Positions 25,940-35,613 of a stretch of DNA of 64,000 nt are shown piece by piece. Positions within the stretch are counted from its first letter, which is position 1, and the number at the start of each line of letters is the position of its first letter. A program made the position numbers and the translations under genes. The stretch lies in the NCBI GenBank assembly GCA_024233305.1, contig JACKPV010000032.1:124001-188000 (forward strand), given 5' to 3'. The notes under the pieces are model-generated. The model saw only the letters and a list, made by a program, of their open reading frames with translations. It did not search any database and had not been told where the DNA came from. Source of the stretch: Verrucomicrobiales bacterium. Lineage in GTDB: Bacteria; Verrucomicrobiota; Verrucomicrobiia; Limisphaerales; J093.

Positions 25940-27045
25940 GCGCGCGCCGGCCAGGCTGGGGAACGGCGGCGCGCATCACCCTGTGCGGGCTGCTGCTCGG
26001 CTTCGCCTTCCACTCGATCTTCCTGAACGAAGGCCGGCTGGCCTGGATTGCCGGCGGCCGCGCCTGGGACGGACTGTCACTGATCGAGCAATGGCGCGTG
26101 GCCTGGACGGAGGGGCCGCGCGCACTTTGGGGCACGCTCCTCATCCTGCGGCCCGCCGATGGCCTTTGGTCGTTGGTGTTCATGGGGTTGACCATCGTGC
26201 TGGGCCTGCTGCGGTGGCACCTGTTTCTCGCCGGTCAGGGACTCGGTCTGCCGCTCGGAAGGACCGCGGAAATCTCCTTTGTGGCGCATTTCTTCAACTC
26301 GTTGCTCCTCGGTTCGGCCGGCGGAGACGTGATGAAGGCCTATTACGCCGCGCGGGAAACGCATCACAAGAAGGCGGAGGCGGTGATGACAGTGGTGGTC
26401 GACCGGTTGATCGGCCTGTTCGCCACGCTGTTTTTCGCCGCCGTCCTGATGGCGCCCAATCGGGATCTCCTCGCCGCGCACCACCGACTGGCCGCGGTAT
26501 CGGGCTTCGTGCTGTCCGCCCTGCTGGTGGTCACGCTGGTGACAGTGCTCTCCCTGTGGGGTGGGCTCGGACGGGTGTGGCCGCGGTTGCGGGGCTGGGT
26601 GGGCCGGTTGCCGAAGGCACAACTGATCGAGCGGTCACTCGAGGCGACCCGCAACTACGGCCGCAAACCGGGCATTCTGGGGGGGGCCCTCGCGTTGTCG
26701 CTCATGCTGAACGCCGCCTGTTGCCTGCAGATTTGGTCGCTGGCGCGCGGGCTCGGGATCGCGGTGCCGCTCCGCTGGCTGATGTTGATCGTGCCGATCG
26801 TCATCTTCCTGTCCTCGATTCCCATCACTCCGAACGGCCTGGGTGTCCGCGAGAATTTGTATGTCTGGATGCTGACGGTGCCCGAAATCGGCGTCCCCGC
26901 CACCAGCGCGCTCACCCTCTCCTTGCTGGCCTTCGGCGGCAGCCTCTTGTGGAGCTTGGTGGGCGGGATCGTCTATGTCGGATTTCGGCGGAAACACCGA
27001 CTCGGCGACGTCCTCCACCACGCCGCCGAATCACCGGTGGAATAG
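25936..27045 (+). CDS. Lysylphosphatidylglycerol synthase-type flippase/UPF0104 membrane protein
   Basis: A 369-residue membrane protein starting with GTG that overlaps the previous stop. It has about eight hydrophobic helices and the family motifs 'FNSLLLGSAGGDVMKAYYAAR', 'AVMTVVVDRLIGLFATLFFAA' and 'IPITPNGLGVRENLYVWML'. It matches the integral-membrane part of MprF/AglD2-like proteins, thought to move lipids or lipid-linked sugars across the membrane; no synthase domain is present. Confidence 0.88.
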   Translation: MSARRPGWGTAARITLCGLLLGFAFHSIFLNEGRLAWIAGGRAWDGLSLIEQWRVAWTEGPRALWGTLLILRPADGLWSLVFMGLTIVLGLLRWHLFLAGQGLGLPLGRTAEISFVAHFFNSLLLGSAGGDVMKAYYAARETHHKKAEAVMTVVVDRLIGLFATLFFAAVLMAPNRDLLAAHHRLAAVSGFVLSALLVVTLVTVLSLWGGLGRVWPRLRGWVGRLPKAQLIERSLEATRNYGRKPGILGGALALSLMLNAACCLQIWSLARGLGIAVPLRWLMLIVPIVIFLSSIPITPNGLGVRENLYVWMLTVPEIGVPATSALTLSLLAFGGSLLWSLVGGIVYVGFRRKHRLGDVLHHAAESPVE

Positions 27046-27048
27046 CGA

Positions 27049-28413
27049 ATGCCTGCGACCGGAGCGAACCCCGATGCCCGTCAGGCCGCCCTGGAGGTGG
27101 TCCGCGCGTTGCAGGCCGCCGGGCATTGCGCCTATTGGGTGGGCGGCTGCGTCCGCGACATGCTCCTCGGCCGCCCGCCCGTCGACTACGATGTGGCGAC
27201 CTCGGCGCGCCCGGAGCAGGTCGAGGCATGCTTCCGGCGGACGATCCCGGTGGGGCGGCAGTTCGGCGTCGTGCTGGTGCGACTGGGGGGCCAGGAGACG
27301 CAGGTGGCCACCTTCCGGGCCGAAGCGGACTATGCCGACGGGCGGCATCCGGCGCAGGTCCGGTTCGCCGATGCCCGCGCCGACGCCGTGCGGCGGGACT
27401 TCACGATCAACGGGTTGTTCTTCGATCCGGTGACGGAAGCGTGCCATGACTGGGTGGGCGGCCGGCCGGACATCGCGGCCCGACGGATCCGAACGATCGG
27501 CAACCCGGTTGACCGGTTCGAGGAGGATCATTTGCGCCTGCTCCGAGGCGTGCGGTTCGCCGCGGAACTCGACTTCGCGTTGGAGCCCGGGACGATGACG
27601 GCGATCCAGCGCCTGGCGCCATCGATCCGCCGGATCAGCGCCGAGCGGATTCGCGACGAGTTGCTGAAACTGCTGCGACCGCCCCACGCCCAACGGGGTT
27701 TGATCCTGCTGCGGGACAGCGGCCTCTTGTCCCACGTGATGCCGGAGGTGGCCGCCTTCAGCGGTTGCGAGCAATCGCCCGATTTCCATCCGGAAGGCGA
27801 CGTGTTCGAGCATGTGTCCGGGATGCTTGGCCGGCTGGAGAACGGGGCGCCGCCGTTGCTCGCCTGGGCGGTGTTGCTGCACGACGTCGCGAAGCCCGTC
27901 ACGGCAAGTCGCGATCTGGAAACCGGCCGCATCCGTTTCTTCGGACACGAGCGGATCGGGGCGGAGATGGCCGAGACCCTCCTGCGCCGGCTGCGGTTCC
28001 CCAACCGGGCGATCGAACAGATCGTCACGGCGGTGCGGTATCACATGCAGTTCAAGGATGCGCCGCACATGCGGCGGGCCACATTGTCGCGGATGCTCCT
28101 GCGGCCCACCTTCGCGCTGGAACTGGAGCTGCATCGCCTCGATTGCCTGGGTTCACACGGCCGATTGGACGTCCACGAGTTCCTCGAAGGGGAGCACGCC
28201 CGGCTCGGACAACGCCCGGCCTCCCGCCCCCCCCTGCTCCGGGGGCGCGATTTGCTCGCCATGGGACTCAAACCGGGACCGGAACTGGGCCGGCTGCTGG
28301 CGGAAGTGCGCGACCTGCAACTGGGCGATGAACTCGAAACCCGCGATCAGGCGCTGGAATGGGTGAAGCGGCGACGCAAGGAGGGACGCCCGCCGCCGTC
28401 CGCATCCGCCTGA
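27049..28413 (+). CDS. cca: CCA-adding tRNA nucleotidyltransferase/poly(A) polymerase-type enzyme
   Basis: A 454-residue class II nucleotidyltransferase. The head domain has 'YWVGGCVRDMLLGRPPVDYD' with the metal-binding DYD, then 'DAVRRDFTINGLFFDP' and 'EDHLRLLRGVRFAAELDF'. An HD domain follows ('LAWAVLLHDVAKPVTA', 'GHERIGAEMAETLLRRL'). It repairs or adds the CCA end of tRNAs; separate A-adding and CC-adding specialisation cannot be excluded. It starts 3 bases after the flippase stop and converges on hypC. Confidence 0.92.
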   Translation: MPATGANPDARQAALEVVRALQAAGHCAYWVGGCVRDMLLGRPPVDYDVATSARPEQVEACFRRTIPVGRQFGVVLVRLGGQETQVATFRAEADYADGRHPAQVRFADARADAVRRDFTINGLFFDPVTEACHDWVGGRPDIAARRIRTIGNPVDRFEEDHLRLLRGVRFAAELDFALEPGTMTAIQRLAPSIRRISAERIRDELLKLLRPPHAQRGLILLRDSGLLSHVMPEVAAFSGCEQSPDFHPEGDVFEHVSGMLGRLENGAPPLLAWAVLLHDVAKPVTASRDLETGRIRFFGHERIGAEMAETLLRRLRFPNRAIEQIVTAVRYHMQFKDAPHMRRATLSRMLLRPTFALELELHRLDCLGSHGRLDVHEFLEGEHARLGQRPASRPPLLRGRDLLAMGLKPGPELGRLLAEVRDLQLGDELETRDQALEWVKRRRKEGRPPPSASA

Positions 28414-28421
28414 CCCGCTTT

Positions 28422-28682
28422 TCAAGCCGGTCCCGGCGCCCCAAGTTCCCCGAGTTCGTCGATTTGGCGCAGGTAATCGAGCGTCTGGCGGGCTTCTTCC
28501 TCGTCCACGACACTGAGCGCAAATCCGACGTGGACCACCACGTAATCGCCGACGCGCGCCTCGGGTACATAGGCGAGGTTCACCTCCTTGACGACGCCGC
28601 CGAAGCTGACGCGCCCGGAGCGGCGGAGTTCATCGGTTTCGTCGGTGATACTCAGGACCTGACCGGGAACGGCGAGACACAT
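28422..28682 (-). CDS. hypC: Hydrogenase maturation chaperone HypC/HupF
   Basis: 86 residues starting with the diagnostic 'MCLAVPGQVLSI', whose Cys2 binds the Fe(CN)2CO intermediate with HypD. It also has 'GVVKEVNLAYVPEARVGDYV' and 'HVGFALSVVDEEEARQTL'. It starts 3 bases after the hypF stop, so the two are one unit. No hydrogenase subunits lie in the window. Confidence 0.95.
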   Translation of the reverse strand: MCLAVPGQVLSITDETDELRRSGRVSFGGVVKEVNLAYVPEARVGDYVVVHVGFALSVVDEEEARQTLDYLRQIDELGELGAPGPA

Positions 28683-28685
28683 GGC

Positions 28686-31103
28686 TTATTCGGCGGGGGG
28701 CGGTGGGTTCGAGCGGCGTTGTTCGCGGATGGCTCCGAGGACCTGGCCCAGGGCGATGCCGCCGTCGTTGGGCGGCACGCGTTGATGCCAGTACGGGGTG
28801 AAACCCTTGCTCTTGAGGCGAATCACCGTGCGTTCAAGCAGGTAGCGGTTCTGGAAACAACCACCGGTCAGCAGGACGCGGGGTTCCCCGAGCCGGTCGG
28901 CCACGGCGAGGATCATCTCCGCGAGCGTGTTGTGGAACCGCGCCGACACCGACCACACCGACGCGCCGTCCCGGAGATCGCCCAGAATGGCCTCAAGGGT
29001 CGGTCCCCAGTCCACGATGACGGTCTCCTGCGCAAGCGCGAAGGCATGGCAGCGATCGTGTTCGGGACACGGAACCGGAATTCCGTTCGCCCCGGGCCCC
29101 ACGGTTGGCCGGGTGATCAACTCGAAGGGATACTCGTCGTCGGAATCGTCGGGTTCGATGGCAAATTCGAGTTCCATGGCGGCCTGCCCCTCGAACTGCG
29201 AGACATGTCGCAGATCCAGGATCGAGGCGACGCCGTCGAACAGGCGGCCGGCGCTGGTGGTCTTGGGCGCGTTGACACCGGATTCAAGCGCCTGCAACAA
29301 CAGGTCGCGCTCGGTCTGCGAGAACGCCCGCAACGAAGCCAGTTGGGCCTGGTCGCTCAGCGCGGCACCGTAGCACTCGTGCAAGAGTCCCAGCGCCGAA
29401 CGGCGCGGCTCGACCGCGGCGGCGTCGCCACCCGGCAGGCGGAACGAGCGCAAACACCCGGCCCGGACGACTGCATCCGGTTTCACCAACAGAAACTCCC
29501 CGCCCCAGACCGAGCCATCGGCGCCGAGTCCGGCACCATCCCAGGAGACGCCAAGCAGCGGCGCCGGCACGGAATTCTCGGCCATGCACGCCAGCACATG
29601 CGCGTAATGATGCTGCACACAGACGGTCGGCAGGCACGACGTCGCGGCCCTTTGGGAGGAAAGATAGTCGGGATGCATGTCGCTGGCGGCCAGCTGGGGT
29701 TGGATATCGAGCAGTTCGGTCAAGTCCCGGATGACCCGGTCGAAGGCGGCCATCGCCGTCGGGCTCTCCAGATCGCCGATGTGCTGGCTCAGGAAAACCT
29801 GGTTGTCACGCCCCAGCGCCACCGTGTTCTTCAAGTGCGCCCCGAAGCCGATCGACGGCGGCAGGCACTCGCCGACGAGCACGGGCAACGGGGCCAGACC
29901 ACGCGCCCGGCGGAGCACCATTTCGCGGCCGAGGACGACGCGCACGATCGAGTCATCCCCATGCCGGACGATGGGCCGGTCGTGGACGAGGTACCAATCC
30001 GCAATGCCCTCCAGGCGTTCGCGCGCCTCGTGTTCGTCCACGCAGATGGGTTCATCCGCGAGATTGCCACTGGTGGCCACCAACCAGTCGCCGACATCCG
30101 CGAGCAACAGATGATGCAGCGGGGTGTACGGCAGCATCACGCCCAGCCAGGGGTTGCCGGGCGCGAGCGACGCAGCGAGACCTTCACCGGACGCGCCGGG
30201 AAGACGACGCAACAGGACGATGGGGGCCTCGGGCGAGCGCAGCAGGCGTTCCTCGGCGGGGTCGACGACACAGACCCGCCGGATCGCCTTGAGCGAAGGA
30301 GCCATGACCGCAAACGGTTTTGCGCCGCGGCGCTTGCGGTCGCGCAGGCGGCGGACCGCTTCCTCGCTCGAGGCCAGCGTCATCAGGTGAAAGCCGCCCA
30401 GGCCTTTGACGGCGACGATGGCACCCAACCGAAGAGCCTGCACAGCGGCCGCCAGGGCGGCCGCGCCTTCCGCCTGCACACTCCCGTCCGCGTGCCACCA
30501 AGCCAGCCGCGGACCACACTCGGGGCAGGCATTGGGTTGGGCGTGAAACCGGCGATCGGCCGGATCGTGGTATTCGGCGGTACAGCGGGCGCACATGCCG
30601 AACCGCCGCATCGACGTGTTCTGCCGGTCGTACGGGAGCGATTCGATGATGCTGAAGCGCGGACCGCAGTTCGTGCAGTTGGTGAACGGGTGGCGGAACC
30701 GCCGGTTGGCCGGATCGCGAATCTCCGCCAGACAGTCGGCGCAGGTGGCGATGTCCGGCAGGATCAGCGCGTGTTTCGGTCCGGCGGGGTCGCTGGCGCG
30801 AATCTCGAAACCGCGCCAGCCCGCAGGATCGAGGTGGGTCGATTCGAGGCTGTGGATGGCGCTGCGGGGAGGACGCTCGGCCTCGAGGCGCCGAAGAAAC
30901 CCGTCCCGCGCGGCCTCGCTGCCCTCCACCTCGATGATCACGCCCTGGCTTGTATTGCCCACCCAGCCGGCCAGCCCGAGTTCGGTGGCGAGCCGGTGCA
31001 CGAAAGGACGAAAGCCCACGCCCTGAACCGCCCCGCGGATCACGAGGCGCAGCCGTCCGGTTGCCGGGCTGGGTTCCCGGTCGCACCGCTTCACGGTTGT
31101 CAT
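28686..31103 (-). CDS. hypF: Carbamoyltransferase HypF
   Basis: About 805 residues. Domain order is acylphosphatase ('IRGAVQGVGFRPFVHRLA'), two zinc fingers (CADC...CTNC and CARC...CPEC), a YrdC-like domain ('LRLGAIVAVKGLGGFHLMTL', 'KPFAVMAPSL') and a Kae1-like carbamoyltransferase ('ACMAENSVPAPLLGVSWDG', 'VLLTGGCFQNRYLLE'). It makes the thiocarbamate on HypE that becomes the cyanide ligands of NiFe hydrogenases. The start is ATG 31103 (MTTVKRCD); a longer frame exists but is only the reverse of the neighbouring gene. Confidence 0.95.
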   Translation of the reverse strand: MTTVKRCDREPSPATGRLRLVIRGAVQGVGFRPFVHRLATELGLAGWVGNTSQGVIIEVEGSEAARDGFLRRLEAERPPRSAIHSLESTHLDPAGWRGFEIRASDPAGPKHALILPDIATCADCLAEIRDPANRRFRHPFTNCTNCGPRFSIIESLPYDRQNTSMRRFGMCARCTAEYHDPADRRFHAQPNACPECGPRLAWWHADGSVQAEGAAALAAAVQALRLGAIVAVKGLGGFHLMTLASSEEAVRRLRDRKRRGAKPFAVMAPSLKAIRRVCVVDPAEERLLRSPEAPIVLLRRLPGASGEGLAASLAPGNPWLGVMLPYTPLHHLLLADVGDWLVATSGNLADEPICVDEHEARERLEGIADWYLVHDRPIVRHGDDSIVRVVLGREMVLRRARGLAPLPVLVGECLPPSIGFGAHLKNTVALGRDNQVFLSQHIGDLESPTAMAAFDRVIRDLTELLDIQPQLAASDMHPDYLSSQRAATSCLPTVCVQHHYAHVLACMAENSVPAPLLGVSWDGAGLGADGSVWGGEFLLVKPDAVVRAGCLRSFRLPGGDAAAVEPRRSALGLLHECYGAALSDQAQLASLRAFSQTERDLLLQALESGVNAPKTTSAGRLFDGVASILDLRHVSQFEGQAAMELEFAIEPDDSDDEYPFELITRPTVGPGANGIPVPCPEHDRCHAFALAQETVIVDWGPTLEAILGDLRDGASVWSVSARFHNTLAEMILAVADRLGEPRVLLTGGCFQNRYLLERTVIRLKSKGFTPYWHQRVPPNDGGIALGQVLGAIREQRRSNPPPPAE

Positions 31104-31289
31104 GGCGCAGAGCATTGGGCGGTTCCGGCGCGCCGCTGTGCCCGACGCGTCCGGGGGTTTCTTTCCCCCCCGAGCGTGGACATTCCGGACCGCTTCGTCC
31201 AGCCTCAGAAACCGAACGTAACCCCGCGCATAAGCCGCGGCTTTCGTGGTGGCGTCTTTCAGCAACCGGCGTATGGTGCCGGCACAGCT

Positions 31290-32669
31290 ATGAAGCCCAC
31301 CCCCCAACCCGCAGTCTCCCCCCTGTCGCGCCGCCGTTTCCTGGCCGCCACCGGCCAAACGTCCGCTCTGTTCGCGGCCTCGGGCATCGCCCGACAGATC
31401 CTGCCGTCGGCCCGGGCCGCTGCGCCCTCCGACCGGGTCGTCCTCGCTCTGATGGGCGCCGGTGGCCGCGGCAGTCAGCTTGCCCGCAATTTTTCCGCCA
31501 TCCCCGGGGTCAGGTTCAAATACGTCGCCGAGGTCAACCCGCAGCGGGGCGGTGGGCTGATCGAGGAACTCGAAAGGGCCCAGGGCCGGGCGCCGCGTCG
31601 CATCGACGACATCCGGCGGGCCTTCGATGATCCTGAGGTGGACGCCGTGGTGATCGCCACGCCCGAGCACTGGCATGCCCTGGCCACGGTGTGGGCCTGC
31701 CAGGCGGGCAAGGACGTCTATGTGGAGAAGACCATTTCGCTGACGGTTTGGGAGGGCCGGCAGATGGTGCGGGCGGCGCGGAAATACGACCGCGTGGTGC
31801 AGGCAGGTTTCCAGAACCGCAGCGCGCCCTACGGACTGACCGCGCGCGAGTACCTGCGAAGCGGCCGGTTGGGCAGGGTCACGCTCGTCAAGGTCTACAA
31901 CCTGCTGCCCGGCGGCCCGTGGACCCCCAAGCCGGATGCGCCGGTACCCGGGGGATTGGATTGGGATGCCTGGCTTGGTCCTGCCCCGAAGGTGCCCTTC
32001 AATCCGGGCCGCCTTTACGGATGGGGGGATTTCTGGGATTACGAAGGCGGGGTGCTGGCCGGAGACGCCAGTCATCAGCTGGACCTGACCCGCCTCGCCC
32101 TGGGCGATCCCGCCCCGCCACGAAGTGCGCTTTGCCAGGGCGGCCGTCTGGCCTTCCCGGACGAACGCGAAACCCCGGATCTGCAGGTGGTCACCTATGA
32201 CTACGGCGACTTCGTGATGGTCCTCGAACAGGGCACCTTCGCGCCCTACATGCGGAAGTTCAATCAGGAGGAACGCTACGGGGACCAATGGCCCTACTGG
32301 CCCCAGATCGCCACCCGCGCCGAGATCTACGGCACGCGCCAGATGATGCGCCTCGGACGTCACGGCTGCGGCTGGCAGGTCTTCGAGGGCGACGGCAAGG
32401 TCGTGGCGGAGGACAAGGGGCATTTCCCGGACCAGTGGCATCAACCGAATTTCATCGACTGCGTGCGTTCACGGAAGCAACCCAACGCCGACGTGGAGCA
32501 GGCGCATCAGAGCGCGTTGCTCGTGCATCTGGCGAATGTCTCCTATCGTGTCGGCTGCGAGAAGCTGACGTTCGACGCGGAAGCCGAGCGTTTCGGGGAC
32601 AACCCGGCCGCCAACCGGTTTCTCCGTCCGGTCTACCGGGACGGCTACCGCCTGCCTGAGCAGGTGTGA
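31290..32669 (+). CDS. Tat-exported Gfo/Idh/MocA oxidoreductase
   Basis: 459 residues from ATG 31290. A twin-arginine signal ('LSRRRFLAATGQTSALFAAS') is followed by the Rossmann fold ('VVLALMGAGGRGSQLARNF'), 'VDAVVIATPEHWHALATVWA' and the family lysine motif 'GKDVYVEKTISLTVWEGRQM', then 'GVLAGDASHQLDLTRLALG'. Such exported members are greatly expanded in Verrucomicrobiota and handle sugars or glycosides with NAD(H), but substrate is unknown. It is divergent from hypF across about 190 bases. Confidence 0.93.
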   Translation: MKPTPQPAVSPLSRRRFLAATGQTSALFAASGIARQILPSARAAAPSDRVVLALMGAGGRGSQLARNFSAIPGVRFKYVAEVNPQRGGGLIEELERAQGRAPRRIDDIRRAFDDPEVDAVVIATPEHWHALATVWACQAGKDVYVEKTISLTVWEGRQMVRAARKYDRVVQAGFQNRSAPYGLTAREYLRSGRLGRVTLVKVYNLLPGGPWTPKPDAPVPGGLDWDAWLGPAPKVPFNPGRLYGWGDFWDYEGGVLAGDASHQLDLTRLALGDPAPPRSALCQGGRLAFPDERETPDLQVVTYDYGDFVMVLEQGTFAPYMRKFNQEERYGDQWPYWPQIATRAEIYGTRQMMRLGRHGCGWQVFEGDGKVVAEDKGHFPDQWHQPNFIDCVRSRKQPNADVEQAHQSALLVHLANVSYRVGCEKLTFDAEAERFGDNPAANRFLRPVYRDGYRLPEQV

Positions 32670-32792
32670 AACGCGCCTCGACGGTGCGGTTCCGGTGCCT
32701 GATTCCGGAACCGCCGGTCGGTTGCTCCAGTGGTTTTGACTTTGCCACGACGTGAGCGCGGCTCATGATTCGCGCATTCCTTTGGAGCGCTT

Positions 32793-34052
32793 ATGAACAG
32801 TCGTGAACGTCTCGCCGCCGCCCTTGAGCACCGCGCGCCCGACCGGGTTCCCATCGATTTTGGCGCCACCTTCGTCACCGGCATCCATGTCTCGGTGGTG
32901 CATCGGCTGCGCCGGCGCCTGCTTGGCCAACCCGAGCATCGGGTCAAGGTCATCGAACCCTACCAGATGCTTGGCGAAATCGACGACGAACTGCGCGCGG
33001 CCCTGGGCATCGACGTTGTCGGCGCCCTTGGACGCACGTCGATCTTCGGCACCGAGGGCCGGGACTGGAAGGAGTTCACGACCTTCGACGATGTCCCCTG
33101 CCTCGTCCCGGGCGCCCTCAACCTGACGCGGGCCCCCGACGGCGGCTGGCACATGCATCCCGAGGGCGATACGACCGTGGCACCGAGCGGACACATGCCC
33201 GATGGCGGCTACTTCTTCGATGCGGTCATCCGCCAGGATCCCGTGGACGACGACCGGCTCGACCCGGCGGACAACACCGAAGAATTCGGGCTGTTCACCG
33301 CCGAGGACCTGGCATTCTACGAGGCAAAGAAGCGGTGGTTCACGGAACGCGCGGACCTCGGTTCGATCCTGGTCATTCCCGGCACGGCCTTCGGCGACAT
33401 CGCCCTGGTGCCCGCGCCCTGGCTCAAACATCCTCGCGGCATCCGGGACGTGACCGAATGGTACATCTCGACCAAGACCCGCCGGGACTACGTGCGGGCG
33501 GTCTTCGAGCGGCAATGCGAAATCGCGTTGCAGAACCTCGACACCCTCATCGACCTCTTCGGCGACACCATCCAGGTCGGTTTGGTGACCGGGACGGATT
33601 TCGGCACGCAGCGCGGGCCATTCGTCGCGCCCGAGACCTACCGGGACCTCTATCAACCCTTCCACCGGCGCATCAACGACCGCATCCACGCGCGCTCGAG
33701 TTGGAAGACGTTCATTCACTCGTGCGGTTCGGTGGATCAGTTGATTCCGGACTTCATCGAGGCGGGATTCGATGTGCTGAATCCCGTGCAATGTTCGGCG
33801 GCCGGAATGGACGCCGCGCGGCTCAAGCGGGAGTTCGGCCGTGACATCGTCTTCTGGGGCGGGGGCGTGGACACGCAGCAAACGATGGCTTTCGGCACGG
33901 CGGACCAAGTCTACCGCGAGGTCCGCGAGCGCATCGAGGTGTTCAACGTCGACGGCGGCTTCGTCTTCAACGCCATCCACAACATCCAGGGCAACACACC
34001 GATCGAGAACGTGGAAGCCCTGTTCGAGGCCGTGCGGGACAGCGGAAATTGA
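32793..34052 (+). CDS. Uroporphyrinogen decarboxylase (URO-D) superfamily protein
   Basis: 419 residues with the URO-D fold pattern: 'RERLAAALEHRAPDRVPIDF', 'QVGLVTGTDFGTQRGPFVAPE', 'SWKTFIHSCGSVDQLIPDFIE', 'GFDVLNPVQCSAAGMD' and 'VFNAIHNIQGNTPIENVEAL'. The HxCG segment is the zinc-binding site of the methyltransferase branch (MtaA/MtbA, corrinoid demethylation) rather than true HemE, so a methyl or one-carbon transfer role is more likely than haem synthesis. It lies directly before a sugar-porter MFS gene (3 bases). Confidence 0.88.
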   Translation: MNSRERLAAALEHRAPDRVPIDFGATFVTGIHVSVVHRLRRRLLGQPEHRVKVIEPYQMLGEIDDELRAALGIDVVGALGRTSIFGTEGRDWKEFTTFDDVPCLVPGALNLTRAPDGGWHMHPEGDTTVAPSGHMPDGGYFFDAVIRQDPVDDDRLDPADNTEEFGLFTAEDLAFYEAKKRWFTERADLGSILVIPGTAFGDIALVPAPWLKHPRGIRDVTEWYISTKTRRDYVRAVFERQCEIALQNLDTLIDLFGDTIQVGLVTGTDFGTQRGPFVAPETYRDLYQPFHRRINDRIHARSSWKTFIHSCGSVDQLIPDFIEAGFDVLNPVQCSAAGMDAARLKREFGRDIVFWGGGVDTQQTMAFGTADQVYREVRERIEVFNVDGGFVFNAIHNIQGNTPIENVEALFEAVRDSGN

Positions 34053-34055
34053 ATC

Positions 34056-35477
34056 ATGCACCCACCCATTGATCCCGCGCGGGGCCGGCCGGGCTACGTT
34101 GCCGGGGTGTGCGGCGTGGCGGCGTTGGGCGGATTGTTGTTCGGCTACGACACCGCCGTCATCAACGGAGCCATCGGCTTCCTCGTCGAACACTTCGCGC
34201 TGACGCCCGCCATGAAGGGCTGGGCGGCTTCGAGCGCGCTGCTGGGGTGCGTGCTCGGCGTGTCGTTGGCCGGGACTTTCAGCGATCGCCTGGGACGGAG
34301 GAAGACGTTGCTCCTCGCCGCCGTTCTGTTCCTCGTTTCGGCCGTCGGCACCGCTGTTCCGCGGAGCTTCACGGTGTTCGTTGTCTTCCGGATACTCGGC
34401 GGCATCGGGGTCGGTATCGCGTCGATGGCTTCGCCCATGTATATCGCTGAGCTCTCGCCCGCCCGGATCCGGGGCCGGATGGTGTCGGTCAACCAACTCG
34501 CCATCGTGGGCGGCATGCTGGTCATCTACTTCGTCAACTACGCCATCGCGCGCCAGGGCGATGCCGCCTGGCAGGTCGCCACCTCGTGGCGGTGGATGTT
34601 CGGCTCCGAAGCCCTGCCGGCGATGCTGTTTCTCGCCTGCCTGTCCCTGGTCCCCGAAAGCCCGCGCTGGTTGATCGAGCAGGGCCACGACGCGGCGGCG
34701 TTACGGGTGCTCGAAAGGGTGGGCGGAAGCGGATTCGCCGCGACCGAAGCCGCCGAAATCCGCGCCACCATCGGGCGGGAAGGAGCACGATTCAGCGAAC
34801 TCCTCGGTCCGCGCTGGCGCCCGGTGCTCGTCGTCGGCATCGCGCTGGCCGTACTGCAACAGGTCACCGGCATCAACGTCTTCCTTTATTTCGGCGCCGA
34901 GATCTTCAAACAGATCGGAGCGAACGTGGACGCCGCCCTGATCCAGCAGGTTGTCGTCGGGGCGGCCAACCTCCTGTTCACCGTGTTTGCCATCGTGACC
35001 GTGGACCGACTGGGGCGGAAACCGCTCATGGTCGTGGGGGCCGCGGGAATGGGCGCCTGCCTGGTCGGGATGGGGATCGTGGCCCAGTCCGGCGCGCTCG
35101 GCGTGTGGGTGCTCGGCTTCATCCTCGGCTACATCGCGTGCTTCGCTATGTCAGTGGGGCCGGTGACCTGGGTAATTCTCTCCGAGATCTTCCCGACCCG
35201 CCTGCGCGGCCGCGCGCTCGGCGTGGCCACCCTGTTCCTTTGGAGCGCGAATTTCGCGGTTTCGCAGACCTTTCCGATGATGGACGAAAACTCCTGGCTG
35301 GTGGCCCGGTTCAAGCACGCCTTTCCTTTCTACGTGTACGCCGGCTTTTGCGTGGTGTTGGTCGGTTTGGTCGCGTTCTTCATCCCCGAAACCAAGGGGC
35401 GAACCCTGGAGGAAATCGAACGCTCATTGGGCAGCGTCGACCGGAGCCAGCAGGACCGAACGGTGAGCGCCGGCTGA
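34056..35477 (+). CDS. Sugar-porter family MFS transporter
   Basis: 473 residues with 12 helices and the SP-family signatures: 'GGLLFGYDTAVINGAI', 'DRLGRRKTLLLAA', 'PMYIAELSPARIRGRMVSVNQ' in adjoining blocks, 'VPESPRWLIEQG', 'QQVTGINVFLYFG', 'VDRLGRKPLMVVG', 'ILSEIFPTRLRGRA' and 'PETKGRTLEEIE'. It imports a monosaccharide or polyol by proton symport. It is flanked by two URO-D family genes and is probably cotranscribed with the first. Confidence 0.95.
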   Translation: MHPPIDPARGRPGYVAGVCGVAALGGLLFGYDTAVINGAIGFLVEHFALTPAMKGWAASSALLGCVLGVSLAGTFSDRLGRRKTLLLAAVLFLVSAVGTAVPRSFTVFVVFRILGGIGVGIASMASPMYIAELSPARIRGRMVSVNQLAIVGGMLVIYFVNYAIARQGDAAWQVATSWRWMFGSEALPAMLFLACLSLVPESPRWLIEQGHDAAALRVLERVGGSGFAATEAAEIRATIGREGARFSELLGPRWRPVLVVGIALAVLQQVTGINVFLYFGAEIFKQIGANVDAALIQQVVVGAANLLFTVFAIVTVDRLGRKPLMVVGAAGMGACLVGMGIVAQSGALGVWVLGFILGYIACFAMSVGPVTWVILSEIFPTRLRGRALGVATLFLWSANFAVSQTFPMMDENSWLVARFKHAFPFYVYAGFCVVLVGLVAFFIPETKGRTLEEIERSLGSVDRSQQDRTVSAG

Positions 35478-35613
35478 GCGCCCGCCCGCCCCTCGCCCGC
35501 CCCGTGGCCGGGCCGCAACCGCGGTCGCCGCGCCATCAATCCGTTTGCCTGTTCCGCGCGACCATGATAAGCCAGTCGCAACTCAGCAAGACATCGCGGA
35601 ACGCCCAGCGCGC

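Noticed and set aside
28686..32444. HypF as a 1252-residue protein with an N-terminal extension
   Set aside because: The extension is the antisense reading of the Gfo/Idh/MocA gene; the acylphosphatase domain begins right after ATG 31103.
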